Shown here: one piece after another, positions 13,682-22,151 of the stretch
Position numbering within the stretch: the first letter of the stretch is position 1
Layout of the letters: each line of letters starts with the position of its first letter
Assembly: GCA_034435015.1 (NCBI GenBank)
Contig: DAOTYH010000013.1
Span: 1-34,267 of the forward strand
Direction: 5' to 3'
DNA: 34,267 bases
Source: DAOTYH01 sp034435015
Lineage (GTDB): Bacteria > Chloroflexota > Anaerolineae > Aggregatilineales > UBA3940
Program-made: the position numbers and the translations under genes
The notes under the pieces: generated by a model
The model's database searches: none
What the model was told of the DNA's origin: nothing
What the model saw: the letters and a program-made list of their open reading frames with translations, nothing else

Positions 13682-14617
13682 TCAAATGACCAGTTCGTTG
13701 TATAGCAAGTCAACGCTCAAGTCAGGGCGCACTGTCTCCCGCGAGCGGAGGGTCAGGGTAGCGGCTGTCACGCCCAGACGTACACATTCATCCAGAGGAA
13801 TCCCTTCCAGCAGTCCAAAGATGATTGCGGCGGTCATTGCGTCTCCGGCGCCTGTTGCGTCCACAATCTGGGTCTGAATGGCCGGGATATGTCCTTTCGT
13901 TTCGGCATCAGCATAGACCACGCCAAACTCGGCCAGCGTGATGATCGCTATCCCAACCCCCATTGCGACTAGATGAGAGGCCGCCGCCTGAGCGGCGTTC
14001 CGATCCCCCGGCTCAAACCGGTCGCCGCATAGGACACTTGCCTCAGGCACATTGGGTGAGGTCATATACAGATATGGCAGATGAGGGCGCAGTCGAGCGG
14101 CTAGAGCTGTCGAAGTAGGGTCAGCACATAAAGGCACACGATATTCCTGACACAACCGCACAATTGTATCAAGGGCCTCAGGGGATGGATTAGCGTCAAT
14201 GGCGGCCATCCGTGCATTCTGAAAGAGGTAACGCCGCGCTTCGAAATACTCAGGCTTCAGGGCGGCTAGGACTCCCATGTCATCCAGTGCCACGTCCAGT
14301 GAGCCATCCTCGGCCAACAATGCCATGTAAGCGCCCGTCCGCTGACCCTCAACGACCAGGGCCTCGCTGATGTCAACCCCGCTGCCGGCGGCCTGCCCCA
14401 GAATATGAGCGCCCGAATCATCGTCACCGACCGCCGTCAACAGCACTGTTTCTACATCTAGGCGGGCGAGATTCTCAGCTATGTTGCGGGCCACACCACC
14501 TAGGCTGGTACGGATCAACCCCGGAGTCGAACTGCCCCGCACCGGCCTAGCGCTGGGCCGGCCTTTGATGTCAAGGCTGGCGGCACCAATAACCAACACG
14601 TGTCCCTGCTTGTCCAA
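13682..14617 (-). CDS. psuK: PfkB-family kinase, probable pseudouridine kinase
   Basis: A ribokinase-like sugar/nucleoside kinase. Next to psuG it most likely phosphorylates pseudouridine to its 5'-phosphate. Signature 1 is visible as GGVARNIAENLARL with VGDDDSG after it; signature 2 is DATGAGDAM with the catalytic Asp. The N-terminal strand HVLVIGAASLDIKG is typical of the family. The open frame extends upstream to 14743, but the extra 42 residues do not look like a PfkB start. A TTG at 14617 preceded by GGAGGGGAAGG gives 311 residues, the usual length, and is preferred with moderate certainty. psuG starts about 50 bases downstream. Confidence 0.9.
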   Translation of the reverse strand: MDKQGHVLVIGAASLDIKGRPSARPVRGSSTPGLIRTSLGGVARNIAENLARLDVETVLLTAVGDDDSGAHILGQAAGSGVDISEALVVEGQRTGAYMALLAEDGSLDVALDDMGVLAALKPEYFEARRYLFQNARMAAIDANPSPEALDTIVRLCQEYRVPLCADPTSTALAARLRPHLPYLYMTSPNVPEASVLCGDRFEPGDRNAAQAAASHLVAMGVGIAIITLAEFGVVYADAETKGHIPAIQTQIVDATGAGDAMTAAIIFGLLEGIPLDECVRLGVTAATLTLRSRETVRPDLSVDLLYNELVI

Positions 14618-14708
14618 CGAACCTTCCCCTCCAGATTGCACGGCAGGCAGAGCCGCGTGGCCATGCAAGTAAATACGGCTGGCAAAACAGCCCCCTAACG
14701 ATACTGCT

Positions 14709-14737
14709 AGCGTAACATACCCAGAGCTAACGGGCAA
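14709..14737 (-). promoter_or_regulatory. Possible promoter of psuK-psuG-lipoprotein
   Basis: On the minus strand TTGCCC (14737-14732), a 17-base spacer and TACGCT (14714-14709). Both boxes are imperfect. If real, transcription begins near 14702, downstream of the longest psuK frame start, which supports the internal TTG start. Confidence 0.35.
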
Positions 14738-14769
14738 GAACAAAATGTGTAGGCAAGTTGCTGAGCCGT

Positions 14770-14775
14770 TATAAT
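14770..14775 (+). promoter_or_regulatory. -10 element for a leaderless glycosyltransferase mRNA
   Basis: A perfect TATAAT whose predicted transcription start falls on the in-frame GTG at 14782. No matching -35 box is visible at normal spacing. Confidence 0.5.
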
Positions 14776-14781
14776 CTTGCC

Positions 14782-17121
14782 GTGCAAAATTCTAGGCCTG
14801 AAACCACCCCCCCTGACCGGCTGGTAGCCCTCTTACTGGGACTACTATTGCTGATGATCTACCTGACTACCTCGGCATTGCGCTTCCAGTCCATAGACGA
14901 GGTGACCATCTTCAGCGTAGCCCGCAGTCTGGCAGGGCGTGGAACATTTGATGCCGATGTGATCTTCTGGACACAAGCCAGCCTAGGAGCAGGCTCTGTC
15001 ACCGCACTAGGCTTGGATGGCCATGCCTACTCGGTGAAAGATGTCATGCCTTCGCTGGTAATTATGCCGCTGGTATGGCTGGCTAATCTAGCTGGCATCA
15101 GCCCGGTGCGGAGCGCTTTTTTGCTTCCTCCCCTGATAACTGCATTAACGGGCGGGGGGCTTTACCTAGCGATACGCTCTTGGGGTTACAGCCCAAAAAC
15201 GGGGCTACTCGGCGGACTGACCTTTGGGCTGGCTAGTCTGGCTTGGCCTTACGCTGAAACACTTTTCACACAGCCGTTCGCCGCTCTGGGACTTCTGATT
15301 GCCATCATAAGTACTGAACGGGCCTGCCGATACAATGATTGGCGCGCCGCCTTGCTGGGCGGTATAGGGCTTGGTCTGGCAGGGAGCAGTGCTACCCCCG
15401 CATGGGTAACAGCCCCTATTTACCTGCTCTATCTCTTGCCGTTCGGAGCCAAAGATGCAGCTTCATGGCGCTCTGTGCTTAGGCGGGCCGCCCCTCTTCT
15501 GATCGCGTTTGGGGCAGGAGCAGGACTATTTGTCATTGGGATAGGCATCTATAACCTGATTCGTTTCGGCTCCCCCCTATGGACAGGGTACCATGAGACA
15601 GGCGCAACCGGCAGACTAAACTGGCGCTACTTGCCGACGGGCATCATCGGGCAGTTGTTCAGCACGCCGCGCGGGCTGGTGTGGTATGCCCCCTTCACCA
15701 TACTCATACCGGCAGGGATGCTCAGAGGGTGGAAATCGGGCAGACGTTTGCTCCTTCTGTGCTTTGGACAGGTCAGCCTGCTCTTCCTGCTATACAGCTT
15801 CTATGCTGAATGGTGGGCAGGCCAGGCATGGGGACCGCGCTTCCTCGTGGCAGTCATGCCCGCTCTGACCCTGTTGACTGTCCCGGCATTGGATGTAGCG
15901 GCCCAATCAAAACCAGTATGGCGGAGCATCGCCGTTGCCAGCCTGCTGTCTATTTCAGCCATCACCCAGACGCTTGCCAGCATACTCGATGTCTTCTTTA
16001 CCGAAGGCCCCATCTTTCAGGCCCTGAATGCCGCCTCTCAGTCTCCCCCGCACGGACTCTTTGTCCAAGCACCTGCCCTGACCGATCTGTCATTACTGCC
16101 ATGGGCACGGATAGCCAGGCTGGCTCAGCAGGGGCGGTGGGACATGCTCTGGTTGTCTAGCGGCCAGCCAGATTGGCCTTTGCTGGCTGGGCAGGTCATC
16201 CTGATTGCACTGAGCACAATCATACTGTTCTGGCTGGTAAAGGGCAGGCGATACCATCCGGTGCTTCTGCCAGCCGCACAGATCACAGCCGGCGTTGTAC
16301 TGGCCGCGCTCATATTGTTGCGTTATCCCCGCGCACTCAATGATTACGCGCCTACCCCGACCAGTGAATTGGAAGGGTTTGATGATCTCGTCTCTGCTGT
16401 CTCGAACCGAGTCAGGCCCGGCGACGGTATCGCGCTTGTCCTCCCCTACAGCTATCTGAGCTGGATTGACCGCTATCACGGAAGCATCCCTGACACAGGG
16501 CTGGTCTTCGAAGATCCGCTCAGCGCCGGAACGAAGAACATGCTGGAGCGCATGAGTCAATGGCATAGGCGATTGTGGCTGGTCACAGAGGGAACGTCAG
16601 CCGGCAACCCCGCCAATGGCGCAGAACGTTGGCTGGCCGAACGTGGCTTTGTCGGTGCAGAGACATGGTTTGGAGGTTATCGGCTTATACCATATAGCTT
16701 TCCGCCAGACATCCCACCCCTGCAACCTGTCGGACAGGCCTTCGGCAACGGGGAGATCAGTCTGGCGGGAGTCTCCTATCAACTGTCTGAGCAATCAGAC
16801 GGGCAGTGGCTGAACGTATGGCTACAATGGGAAGTCATTGCACCGCCCGGCACAGATTACAAGGTATTTATCCACCTGCTGGACGCCAGCGGAATGATCG
16901 CCGCCCAGCACGATGGCATTCCAGTGAGCAGTTATGCCCCAACCCGCATCTGGACGGCAGGAACAGTCATTGACGACCGCTACAGCATAGCCTTGCCTCC
17001 TTCACTTCCAGCGGGCGAATACCGGTTGTCAGTGGGCCTCTACGACCCTTTGACAGGCAACCGGCTGTCTTTGGCAGAAGAGGCTGGAGACGCCGTACAG
17101 TTGATCATACCGATTGAATAG
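14782..17121 (+). CDS. GT-C membrane glycosyltransferase (PMT/GT39-like)
   Basis: A 779-residue polytopic membrane protein resembling dolichyl/polyprenyl-phosphate-mannose-dependent glycosyltransferases. After the first helix a loop holds an acidic pair (FQSIDEVTIFSVARSL), the usual place of the GT-C catalytic Asp/Glu, then about ten to twelve hydrophobic helices to about residue 510. The last 120 residues are a soluble beta domain (LNVWLQWEVIAPPGTDYKVF, then PAGEYRLSVGLYDPLTGNRL), also found at the end of the glycosyltransferase at 29979-32339. Donor and acceptor are unknown. The frame could start at TTG 14758, but this precedes the TATAAT; GTG 14782 coincides with the predicted transcript start and is preferred. 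Confidence 0.82.
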   Translation: MQNSRPETTPPDRLVALLLGLLLLMIYLTTSALRFQSIDEVTIFSVARSLAGRGTFDADVIFWTQASLGAGSVTALGLDGHAYSVKDVMPSLVIMPLVWLANLAGISPVRSAFLLPPLITALTGGGLYLAIRSWGYSPKTGLLGGLTFGLASLAWPYAETLFTQPFAALGLLIAIISTERACRYNDWRAALLGGIGLGLAGSSATPAWVTAPIYLLYLLPFGAKDAASWRSVLRRAAPLLIAFGAGAGLFVIGIGIYNLIRFGSPLWTGYHETGATGRLNWRYLPTGIIGQLFSTPRGLVWYAPFTILIPAGMLRGWKSGRRLLLLCFGQVSLLFLLYSFYAEWWAGQAWGPRFLVAVMPALTLLTVPALDVAAQSKPVWRSIAVASLLSISAITQTLASILDVFFTEGPIFQALNAASQSPPHGLFVQAPALTDLSLLPWARIARLAQQGRWDMLWLSSGQPDWPLLAGQVILIALSTIILFWLVKGRRYHPVLLPAAQITAGVVLAALILLRYPRALNDYAPTPTSELEGFDDLVSAVSNRVRPGDGIALVLPYSYLSWIDRYHGSIPDTGLVFEDPLSAGTKNMLERMSQWHRRLWLVTEGTSAGNPANGAERWLAERGFVGAETWFGGYRLIPYSFPPDIPPLQPVGQAFGNGEISLAGVSYQLSEQSDGQWLNVWLQWEVIAPPGTDYKVFIHLLDASGMIAAQHDGIPVSSYAPTRIWTAGTVIDDRYSIALPPSLPAGEYRLSVGLYDPLTGNRLSLAEEAGDAVQLIIPIE

Positions 17122-17155
17122 GAACAGCGGGTGCCTACCCCATTGGGACGTGCCC

Positions 17156-18301
17156 TCAGATCAATCCGGTCAGGTCATAGATGCGGTACCGCTTATACTC
17201 ATGCCCCCCCAGATGAGTGACAATACGCGGGGTCATCGGGTTGTCTTCCCCTGTCAGTGAGAAGTCGCCCCATTTGAACCCTTTCTCCAGCGCATTTCTG
17301 CTGAAGTCATAGATCAACAGCGCATCAATGCCCCGATTCCAATAGTCCGGGTCAACCGCAATGCTCTTCATGCTGACACAAGCCGGCCTGCGGCGCAGTG
17401 CCAGCCAGAACTGTACCGCATTCCATGGGTAGCGCAGGCCGTTAGCCGCCGCGATGGCCTCGTTCAGGTCGGGCAACCCCATTACCCAGCCGACCGTCTT
17501 CCCGTCAACCTCAGCAAATAAAATCAATTCTGGGTCGAGGACAGGCCGCAGAGCTTTACCAAGTGCAGACAGCCGCGCCGCTGACCAGAAACCCCGCGTT
17601 TCACCCAGCACAGCCAGCCCGCGGTTGAGGACATCGAGGGCAACCTCGATCTCTTCGTCCCAGCGGTCAAAGTTAGCCGGGCGGATCGTAATCCCTCCGC
17701 GCCGGCGCACCTTTTCAGCCACACGCTGGAGTTTTTCCGGCATGACCTGAGAGGGATCATGGGTCGTCGTGTCATATGCAAAGGCAAGGCTGTCACGCCG
17801 CGCCTTCTTCATGCCATACCGTTCGGCAAATTCCGGGTAATAGGGAGGATTGTGGGCACACATCACTACCGGACGGCGATCCCACCCTTTGACCAGAAAG
17901 CCATGGCTATCCTCATAATCCAACGGCCATGGCCCCCACAGCCGCGGCTTGCCCTGTTGCCGTGCCCATGCCGCAACTGTATCAAACAGGGCTTCTGCGA
18001 CGCTGTAATCTTCAATGCACTCAAAAAGGCCAAAGATGGCGTTATTCTCTTCCCATGCAGCGTTGCGTTCTGCATCTACTGCACCCACAATCGTCCCAAC
18101 CGGCTCATCTCCCCGCCATGCAATGAAGGGCTGTACTGCCCCTCCTGATATGACAGGGTTCTTAGCAGGATCAAGGCGGGAGGCACGCTGGGGCAGGAGC
18201 GGCGGCACCCAGAGCGGATCGTTTTTGTAAATGCACCAAGGGAAAGTCAGAAAGATTTGCCGTTCACGACGGGATGTAACAGGCCGAACTTCGAGTCGCA
18301 C
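17156..18301 (-). CDS. GNAT-superfamily acyltransferase-like protein
   Basis: A 381-residue cytoplasmic protein resembling large GNAT-like proteins. The N-terminal half has VRPVTSRRERQIFLTFPWCIYKNDPLWVPPL and a GDEPVGTIVGAVD strand. The second half carries FAEVDGKTVGWVMGLPDLN and MKSIAVDPDYWNRGIDALL, where the VDPxYWNRGIxxxL pattern corresponds to the acetyl-CoA pyrophosphate loop (R/Q-x-x-G-x-G/A) in a degenerate form. Substrate is unknown. The start is GTG with AGAAGG upstream. It converges on the preceding glycosyltransferase (34-base gap, no clear terminator) and diverges from the corrinoid operon. Confidence 0.75.
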   Translation of the reverse strand: MRLEVRPVTSRRERQIFLTFPWCIYKNDPLWVPPLLPQRASRLDPAKNPVISGGAVQPFIAWRGDEPVGTIVGAVDAERNAAWEENNAIFGLFECIEDYSVAEALFDTVAAWARQQGKPRLWGPWPLDYEDSHGFLVKGWDRRPVVMCAHNPPYYPEFAERYGMKKARRDSLAFAYDTTTHDPSQVMPEKLQRVAEKVRRRGGITIRPANFDRWDEEIEVALDVLNRGLAVLGETRGFWSAARLSALGKALRPVLDPELILFAEVDGKTVGWVMGLPDLNEAIAAANGLRYPWNAVQFWLALRRRPACVSMKSIAVDPDYWNRGIDALLIYDFSRNALEKGFKWGDFSLTGEDNPMTPRIVTHLGGHEYKRYRIYDLTGLI

Positions 18302-18459
18302 AGGACACCTTCTCTCTTCAGTTGCATCTAACAGATAGGGGGTTGAATCCGGTACAATTTGTATCGCAGATGCACTCCCAAATCAATAACCGCCTCGTAG
18401 TGGGATTACGATCCATCTTGCGCTATCATTAGCCCAACACAAGAGTTATGAGAGGAACT
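18302..18459. other. Divergent intergenic region upstream of the corrinoid operon
   Basis: It separates the GNAT-like gene (minus) from the corrinoid cluster (plus). I looked for a cobalamin or SAM riboswitch, a tRNA and promoters. The length is too short for a cobalamin riboswitch, and no recognisable aptamer core was found. A TATCAT hexamer at 18424-18429 is the best -10 candidate for the corrinoid operon, without a convincing -35. Confidence 0.4.
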
Positions 18460-20502
18460 ATGTCCGAAAAAGCGACTCCCCCCCTCCCAACTCACCGTTT
18501 GATCTTGATGCCCTCCGGAAGACAGGGTGATGTGCCGTCCGGCACGACTGTGCTGGACGCCGCTCGCTCTCTTGGCGTGGAGATCGAGTCCATTTGTGGA
18601 GGCCGCCAGACCTGCGGCAAGTGCCTCATTTCACTGGAACGAGGCACGTTTCCTAAGCATGGCATTACCTCAGCAGATGAACACCTGTCCCCGCCCGACG
18701 AAGCCGAGCTGGCCTATGCCGCTCAACATGGCATCAACTTGGAGGAGCGCCGTTTTGCCTGTTCTGCCCGTATTCTGGGGGATGTACTGATCACCGTTCC
18801 AGAGGAGAGCCAGGCCCGCAAGCAAGTAGTCCGCAAGGCGGCCAGTGACCTGACCATTGAGGTAGCACCTGCGGTGCGATTGGCCTATGTTGAAGTTGAG
18901 CCTGCCGCACTCGAAAGTGCCGGCGACTGGGAACGATTACGTGCCGCGCTGGCTGAGCAGTGGAGGCTGGCCAATCTAACTATTGACCCTGTACTCCTCC
19001 GGACACTGCAAAAGACTCTGCGGGATGGCAATTGGGCTGTTACAGTGACAGTGTGGCAAAACCGCGAGGTGATCCGCGTTGAACCGGGCTACAACGAAGG
19101 TTTATACGGGCTGGCAGTTGACGTAGGCTCGACCACAGTGGCGGCCCATTTATGCGATCTGCGCACGGGCGAATTGCTGGCAACGGAGTCTATGATGAAC
19201 CCGCAGGTACGCTACGGCGAAGACCTGATGAGCCGCATCTCTTACGGCATGATGGAGCCGCAGGGTGTCAACCGGATGCACCGTGCCATCATTGCGGCAC
19301 TCAACACGCTGGCCACCAACGCCGCCAAGACAGCAGGTATCCCGCCATCTGCGATCACCGATCTGGTGCTGGTTGGCAATACCGTCATGCATCACCTGTT
19401 GCTGGGGATTGATCCGGTTGAGCTGGGGGGACTGCCCTTTGCACTAGCCACCTATGACCCGGTTGACATGAAGGCCCGCGATCTGGGGCTGAAGGCGGTG
19501 CATCCCTGCGCTATGGTACACATCCTGCCCTGCATCGCCGGTTTTGTCGGTGCGGATAATGTAGGTGTCTTGCTGGCAGAACAGCCTAATCTCGACGACC
19601 AGATCACATTAGTAGTTGACGTCGGAACAAACGCTGAGATTCTGCTTGGTAATAAGGATCGGATGCTCTCTACCTCCAGCCCGACCGGCCCGGCTTTTGA
19701 GGGGGCACAGATCACACATGGACAGCGTGCCGCTCCCGGCGCGATTGAGCGTGTTCGTATCAACCGCGAGACGGGAGAAGTCCGTTTCAAGGTGATCGGC
19801 GATGATCGGTGGAGCGACGAACTGGGGCCGGACGAGTCACTGGGTGCAACGGGCATCTGCGGCTCTGGCATGATCGAAGTGGTAGCTGAACTGTTCACCG
19901 CCGGCCTGATCAAGTCCGGGGGGCGTTTTGCAGAGGACGCCGCCCAGCGCAGCCCATATATCCGCCACAATGGCCGGGCATACGAGTTCGTGCTGGCCAC
20001 TGCCTCGCAGAGTGCTACCGGCCATGAGATTGTTATCACTCAGCAGGATATTCGCGCCATCCAGCTTGCGAAAGGCGCTCTATACGCCGGAGTGAAACTG
20101 TTGATGAACCATCTTGGCGTTGACCACGTAGACCGGATCAAGCTTGCCGGCGCTTTTGGCAGTTACATTGACCCGCTACATGCCATGATTCTGGGCATGA
20201 TCCCGGACTGTGATCTTTCACAGGTGACAGCAGTAGGCAACTCCGCCGGCGATGGAGCACGCATCGCCCTGCTCAACGCCACCCAGCGGGAGGTCGCGCT
20301 GAAGGCCGCCCGTGCTGTTGAGCATGTCGCCTCACCGCTCAATCCGGCCTTTCAGGACCTTTTTGTCGCGGCCATGTCCCTGCCGCATGCCACTGATCCG
20401 TTCCCGCATCTGGCAGGCATTCTCCCTGATGCGCCAGCCCCATCCCCCGATGGGCGGCGCAACCGAACAAGGGAGCGTTCCACATCTCATCCGGAGAGGT
20501 AA
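18460..20502 (+). CDS. Corrinoid-protein reductive activator (2Fe-2S ferredoxin + RACo/DUF4445 ASKHA domain)
   Basis: RACo/RamA-like proteins return inactive Co(II) corrinoid proteins to Co(I), using ATP and a low-potential Fe-S electron. The 680 residues begin with a plant-type 2Fe-2S domain (Cys46, Cys52, Cys55 in CGGRQTCGKC; Cys101 in RFACSA). A linker follows, then the ASKHA-fold domain from about 200: LAVDVGSTTVAAHL, VLVGNTVMHHLLLG, LVVDVGTNAEILLG, SPTGPAFEGAQI, GICGSGMIEV and GNSAGDGARIALL. It needs no AdoMet, unlike the MetH activation domain. ATG 18460 with AGAGG upstream is preferred over 18448. The corrinoid protein gene starts nine bases after its stop. Confidence 0.92.
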   Translation: MSEKATPPLPTHRLILMPSGRQGDVPSGTTVLDAARSLGVEIESICGGRQTCGKCLISLERGTFPKHGITSADEHLSPPDEAELAYAAQHGINLEERRFACSARILGDVLITVPEESQARKQVVRKAASDLTIEVAPAVRLAYVEVEPAALESAGDWERLRAALAEQWRLANLTIDPVLLRTLQKTLRDGNWAVTVTVWQNREVIRVEPGYNEGLYGLAVDVGSTTVAAHLCDLRTGELLATESMMNPQVRYGEDLMSRISYGMMEPQGVNRMHRAIIAALNTLATNAAKTAGIPPSAITDLVLVGNTVMHHLLLGIDPVELGGLPFALATYDPVDMKARDLGLKAVHPCAMVHILPCIAGFVGADNVGVLLAEQPNLDDQITLVVDVGTNAEILLGNKDRMLSTSSPTGPAFEGAQITHGQRAAPGAIERVRINRETGEVRFKVIGDDRWSDELGPDESLGATGICGSGMIEVVAELFTAGLIKSGGRFAEDAAQRSPYIRHNGRAYEFVLATASQSATGHEIVITQQDIRAIQLAKGALYAGVKLLMNHLGVDHVDRIKLAGAFGSYIDPLHAMILGMIPDCDLSQVTAVGNSAGDGARIALLNATQREVALKAARAVEHVASPLNPAFQDLFVAAMSLPHATDPFPHLAGILPDAPAPSPDGRRNRTRERSTSHPER

Positions 20503-20511
20503 ACTGGATCC

Positions 20512-21210
20512 ATGAGCGATCAATCCCCTAATCTGCAAGACCTGAGCACAGAAGAATTACTTGAGTTGATGATGGACGATCTCTATGACGGGCTGGCCGA
20601 GGAGGTCGTGGCAGAGGTCAATGAATGCCTGCGGCGCGGCATGACCGCCTATGAAACGATGACGCGGGGATTAGTGGCCGGGATGGACATTGTAGGGCAG
20701 GATTTCGGGGCGGGGGTGATCTTTGTCCCTGAGGTATTAATGGCCGCCAAAGCCATGAAGGCAGGCATGGAAGTTCTGCGCCCCTTGCTGACACAGACAG
20801 GCGCGCCCAAGATCGGGACTGCTGTGATCGGGACAGTCAAGGGAGACATCCATGACATCGGCAAGAATCTGGTAGCCATGATGTGGGAAGGCGCTGGCAT
20901 CGAAGTGATCAATCTAGGTATCAACACGGATGCAGACAAATTTATAGCCGCGCTTCAAGAACACAACGCAGATATTCTAGGCATGTCTGCCTTGTTGACA
21001 ACCACCATGGTATACATGAAAGTAGTCATTGATGAGCTGAAAGAACGCAACCTTCGCGACCGGTATATCGTGCTGGTTGGGGGCGCTCCGCTCAATGAGG
21101 CATTTGCAGAGGAAATCGGAGCTGATGCATACTGTAAGGATGCTTCCGTCGCCGTCGAAACAGCCAAGAAACTCCTGGCACTTCGGCGCAGACAGCCTGC
21201 CGCAGACTAG
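20512..21210 (+). CDS. B12-binding corrinoid methyl-carrier protein
   Basis: A 232-residue methyltransferase corrinoid protein (MtbC/MtaC/MetH-Cbl type). Residues about 10-93 form the helical cap (LSTEELLELMMDDLYDG, FVPEVLMAAKAMKAGMEVL). A Rossmann B12-binding domain follows with the base-off/His-on signature GDIHDIGKN (Asp112, His114, Gly117), SALLTTTMVYMK, and VGGAPLNEAFAEEIGADAY. It carries the methyl group between the two methyltransferases encoded next and is reactivated by the upstream protein. GGAGAGG upstream of the ATG serves as ribosome binding site. The product acts in the cytoplasm. Confidence 0.95.
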   Translation: MSDQSPNLQDLSTEELLELMMDDLYDGLAEEVVAEVNECLRRGMTAYETMTRGLVAGMDIVGQDFGAGVIFVPEVLMAAKAMKAGMEVLRPLLTQTGAPKIGTAVIGTVKGDIHDIGKNLVAMMWEGAGIEVINLGINTDADKFIAALQEHNADILGMSALLTTTMVYMKVVIDELKERNLRDRYIVLVGGAPLNEAFAEEIGADAYCKDASVAVETAKKLLALRRRQPAAD

Positions 21211-21233
21211 GGGCAAGATCGAGGAGGGAAAAC

Positions 21234-22121
21234 ATGAGAACGAGTCTGCAAGACCTGCTCGCCTCTGGTGAGACCATCATTGCCGATGGCGCTATGGGGA
21301 CTATGTTGTTTTCGCTGGGCCTTACTCAAGGCGATTCACCTGAACTATGGAATGTTGAACATCCTGACAGAGTGCGAAGCGTCCATCGGGGATACATTGA
21401 AGCAGGGGCGCAGATTATCCTCACCAACACCTTCGGTTGTAACCGATTGCGTCTGGGGTTACACAACCTCTCTGAGCGGGCCGCTGAGCTGAATAGGGCG
21501 GCGGCACGTCTGGCCTGTGAAGAAGCAGAGGCCGCCCCGCATCCGGTTGTCGTAGCCGGTGACATCGGCCCCAGCGGGTATATTCTAGCCCCCTATGGCG
21601 AACTGACCTTTGACGAAGCTGTGGCCGCCTTTGAAGAGCAGGCCCGTGCCCTCGTCGAAGGCGGGGTAGATGTACTCTGGATCGAAACTATGTCAGACCT
21701 TGAGGAAGTACGAGCCGCTGTCGAAGGATGCCGCCGTGTTGCACCCGCCTTTCCCCTTGTCACTACCATGACTTTCGATACACGCGGGCGCACCATGATG
21801 GGAGTAACCCCGGAGCAGGCTCTGAACACGCTCAGCAAGTTCGATGTGCTGGCACTGGGCGGCAACTGCGGCAATGGCCCGGATGAGATCAAAACAGTTA
21901 TTACCAAGATGCACGCCTTGAACCCCGATGTCGTGCTTGTGGCCAAGGCTAACGCCGGCATCCCTCATCTTGAAAATGGCGTTCCGGTTTATGACGGCAC
22001 ACCGGAGATCATGGCTGAGTACGCCGTCCAACTGCGTGCTGAAGGGGCGCGCATTATCGGCGCCTGTTGCGGCAGTACCCCCTCTCACATTCGCGCTATG
22101 AGTCAAGCTCTACGCCAGTAG
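21234..22121 (+). CDS. Homocysteine S-methyltransferase-domain protein (MetH N-terminal module)
   Basis: A stand-alone homocysteine-binding methyltransferase of 295 residues. The zinc ligands are in place: Cys212 in GGNCGNGP and the Cys278-Cys279 pair in GACCGSTP. Other MetH-type blocks are IADGAMGTMLFSLGL, TNTFGCNRLRL, GDIGPSGYILAPYGELT and TMTFDTRGRTMMGVTP. It would take a methyl group from the corrinoid protein and make methionine. GAGGAGGG lies six bases before the ATG. As a separate gene beside the corrinoid and pterin modules it looks like one part of a split methionine synthase; a different thiol acceptor is possible. Confidence 0.92.
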   Translation: MRTSLQDLLASGETIIADGAMGTMLFSLGLTQGDSPELWNVEHPDRVRSVHRGYIEAGAQIILTNTFGCNRLRLGLHNLSERAAELNRAAARLACEEAEAAPHPVVVAGDIGPSGYILAPYGELTFDEAVAAFEEQARALVEGGVDVLWIETMSDLEEVRAAVEGCRRVAPAFPLVTTMTFDTRGRTMMGVTPEQALNTLSKFDVLALGGNCGNGPDEIKTVITKMHALNPDVVLVAKANAGIPHLENGVPVYDGTPEIMAEYAVQLRAEGARIIGACCGSTPSHIRAMSQALRQ

Positions 22122-22151
22122 ACACTGGCGCTCACTGGGAGACAGTCACGA

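Noticed and set aside
13633..13713. N-terminal extension of psuG
   Set aside because: It overlaps psuK, lacks homology to PsuG, and GTG 13632 has an excellent Shine-Dalgarno.
18302..18459. Riboswitch or tRNA upstream of the corrinoid operon
   Set aside because: A T-loop-like GGTTGAATCC was noticed, but no acceptor stem or cloverleaf forms, and no cobalamin or SAM aptamer core is recognisable.
19452..20039. Minus-strand open frame of 195 codons
   Set aside because: It is opposite the ASKHA domain of the corrinoid activator, whose motifs are continuous there.
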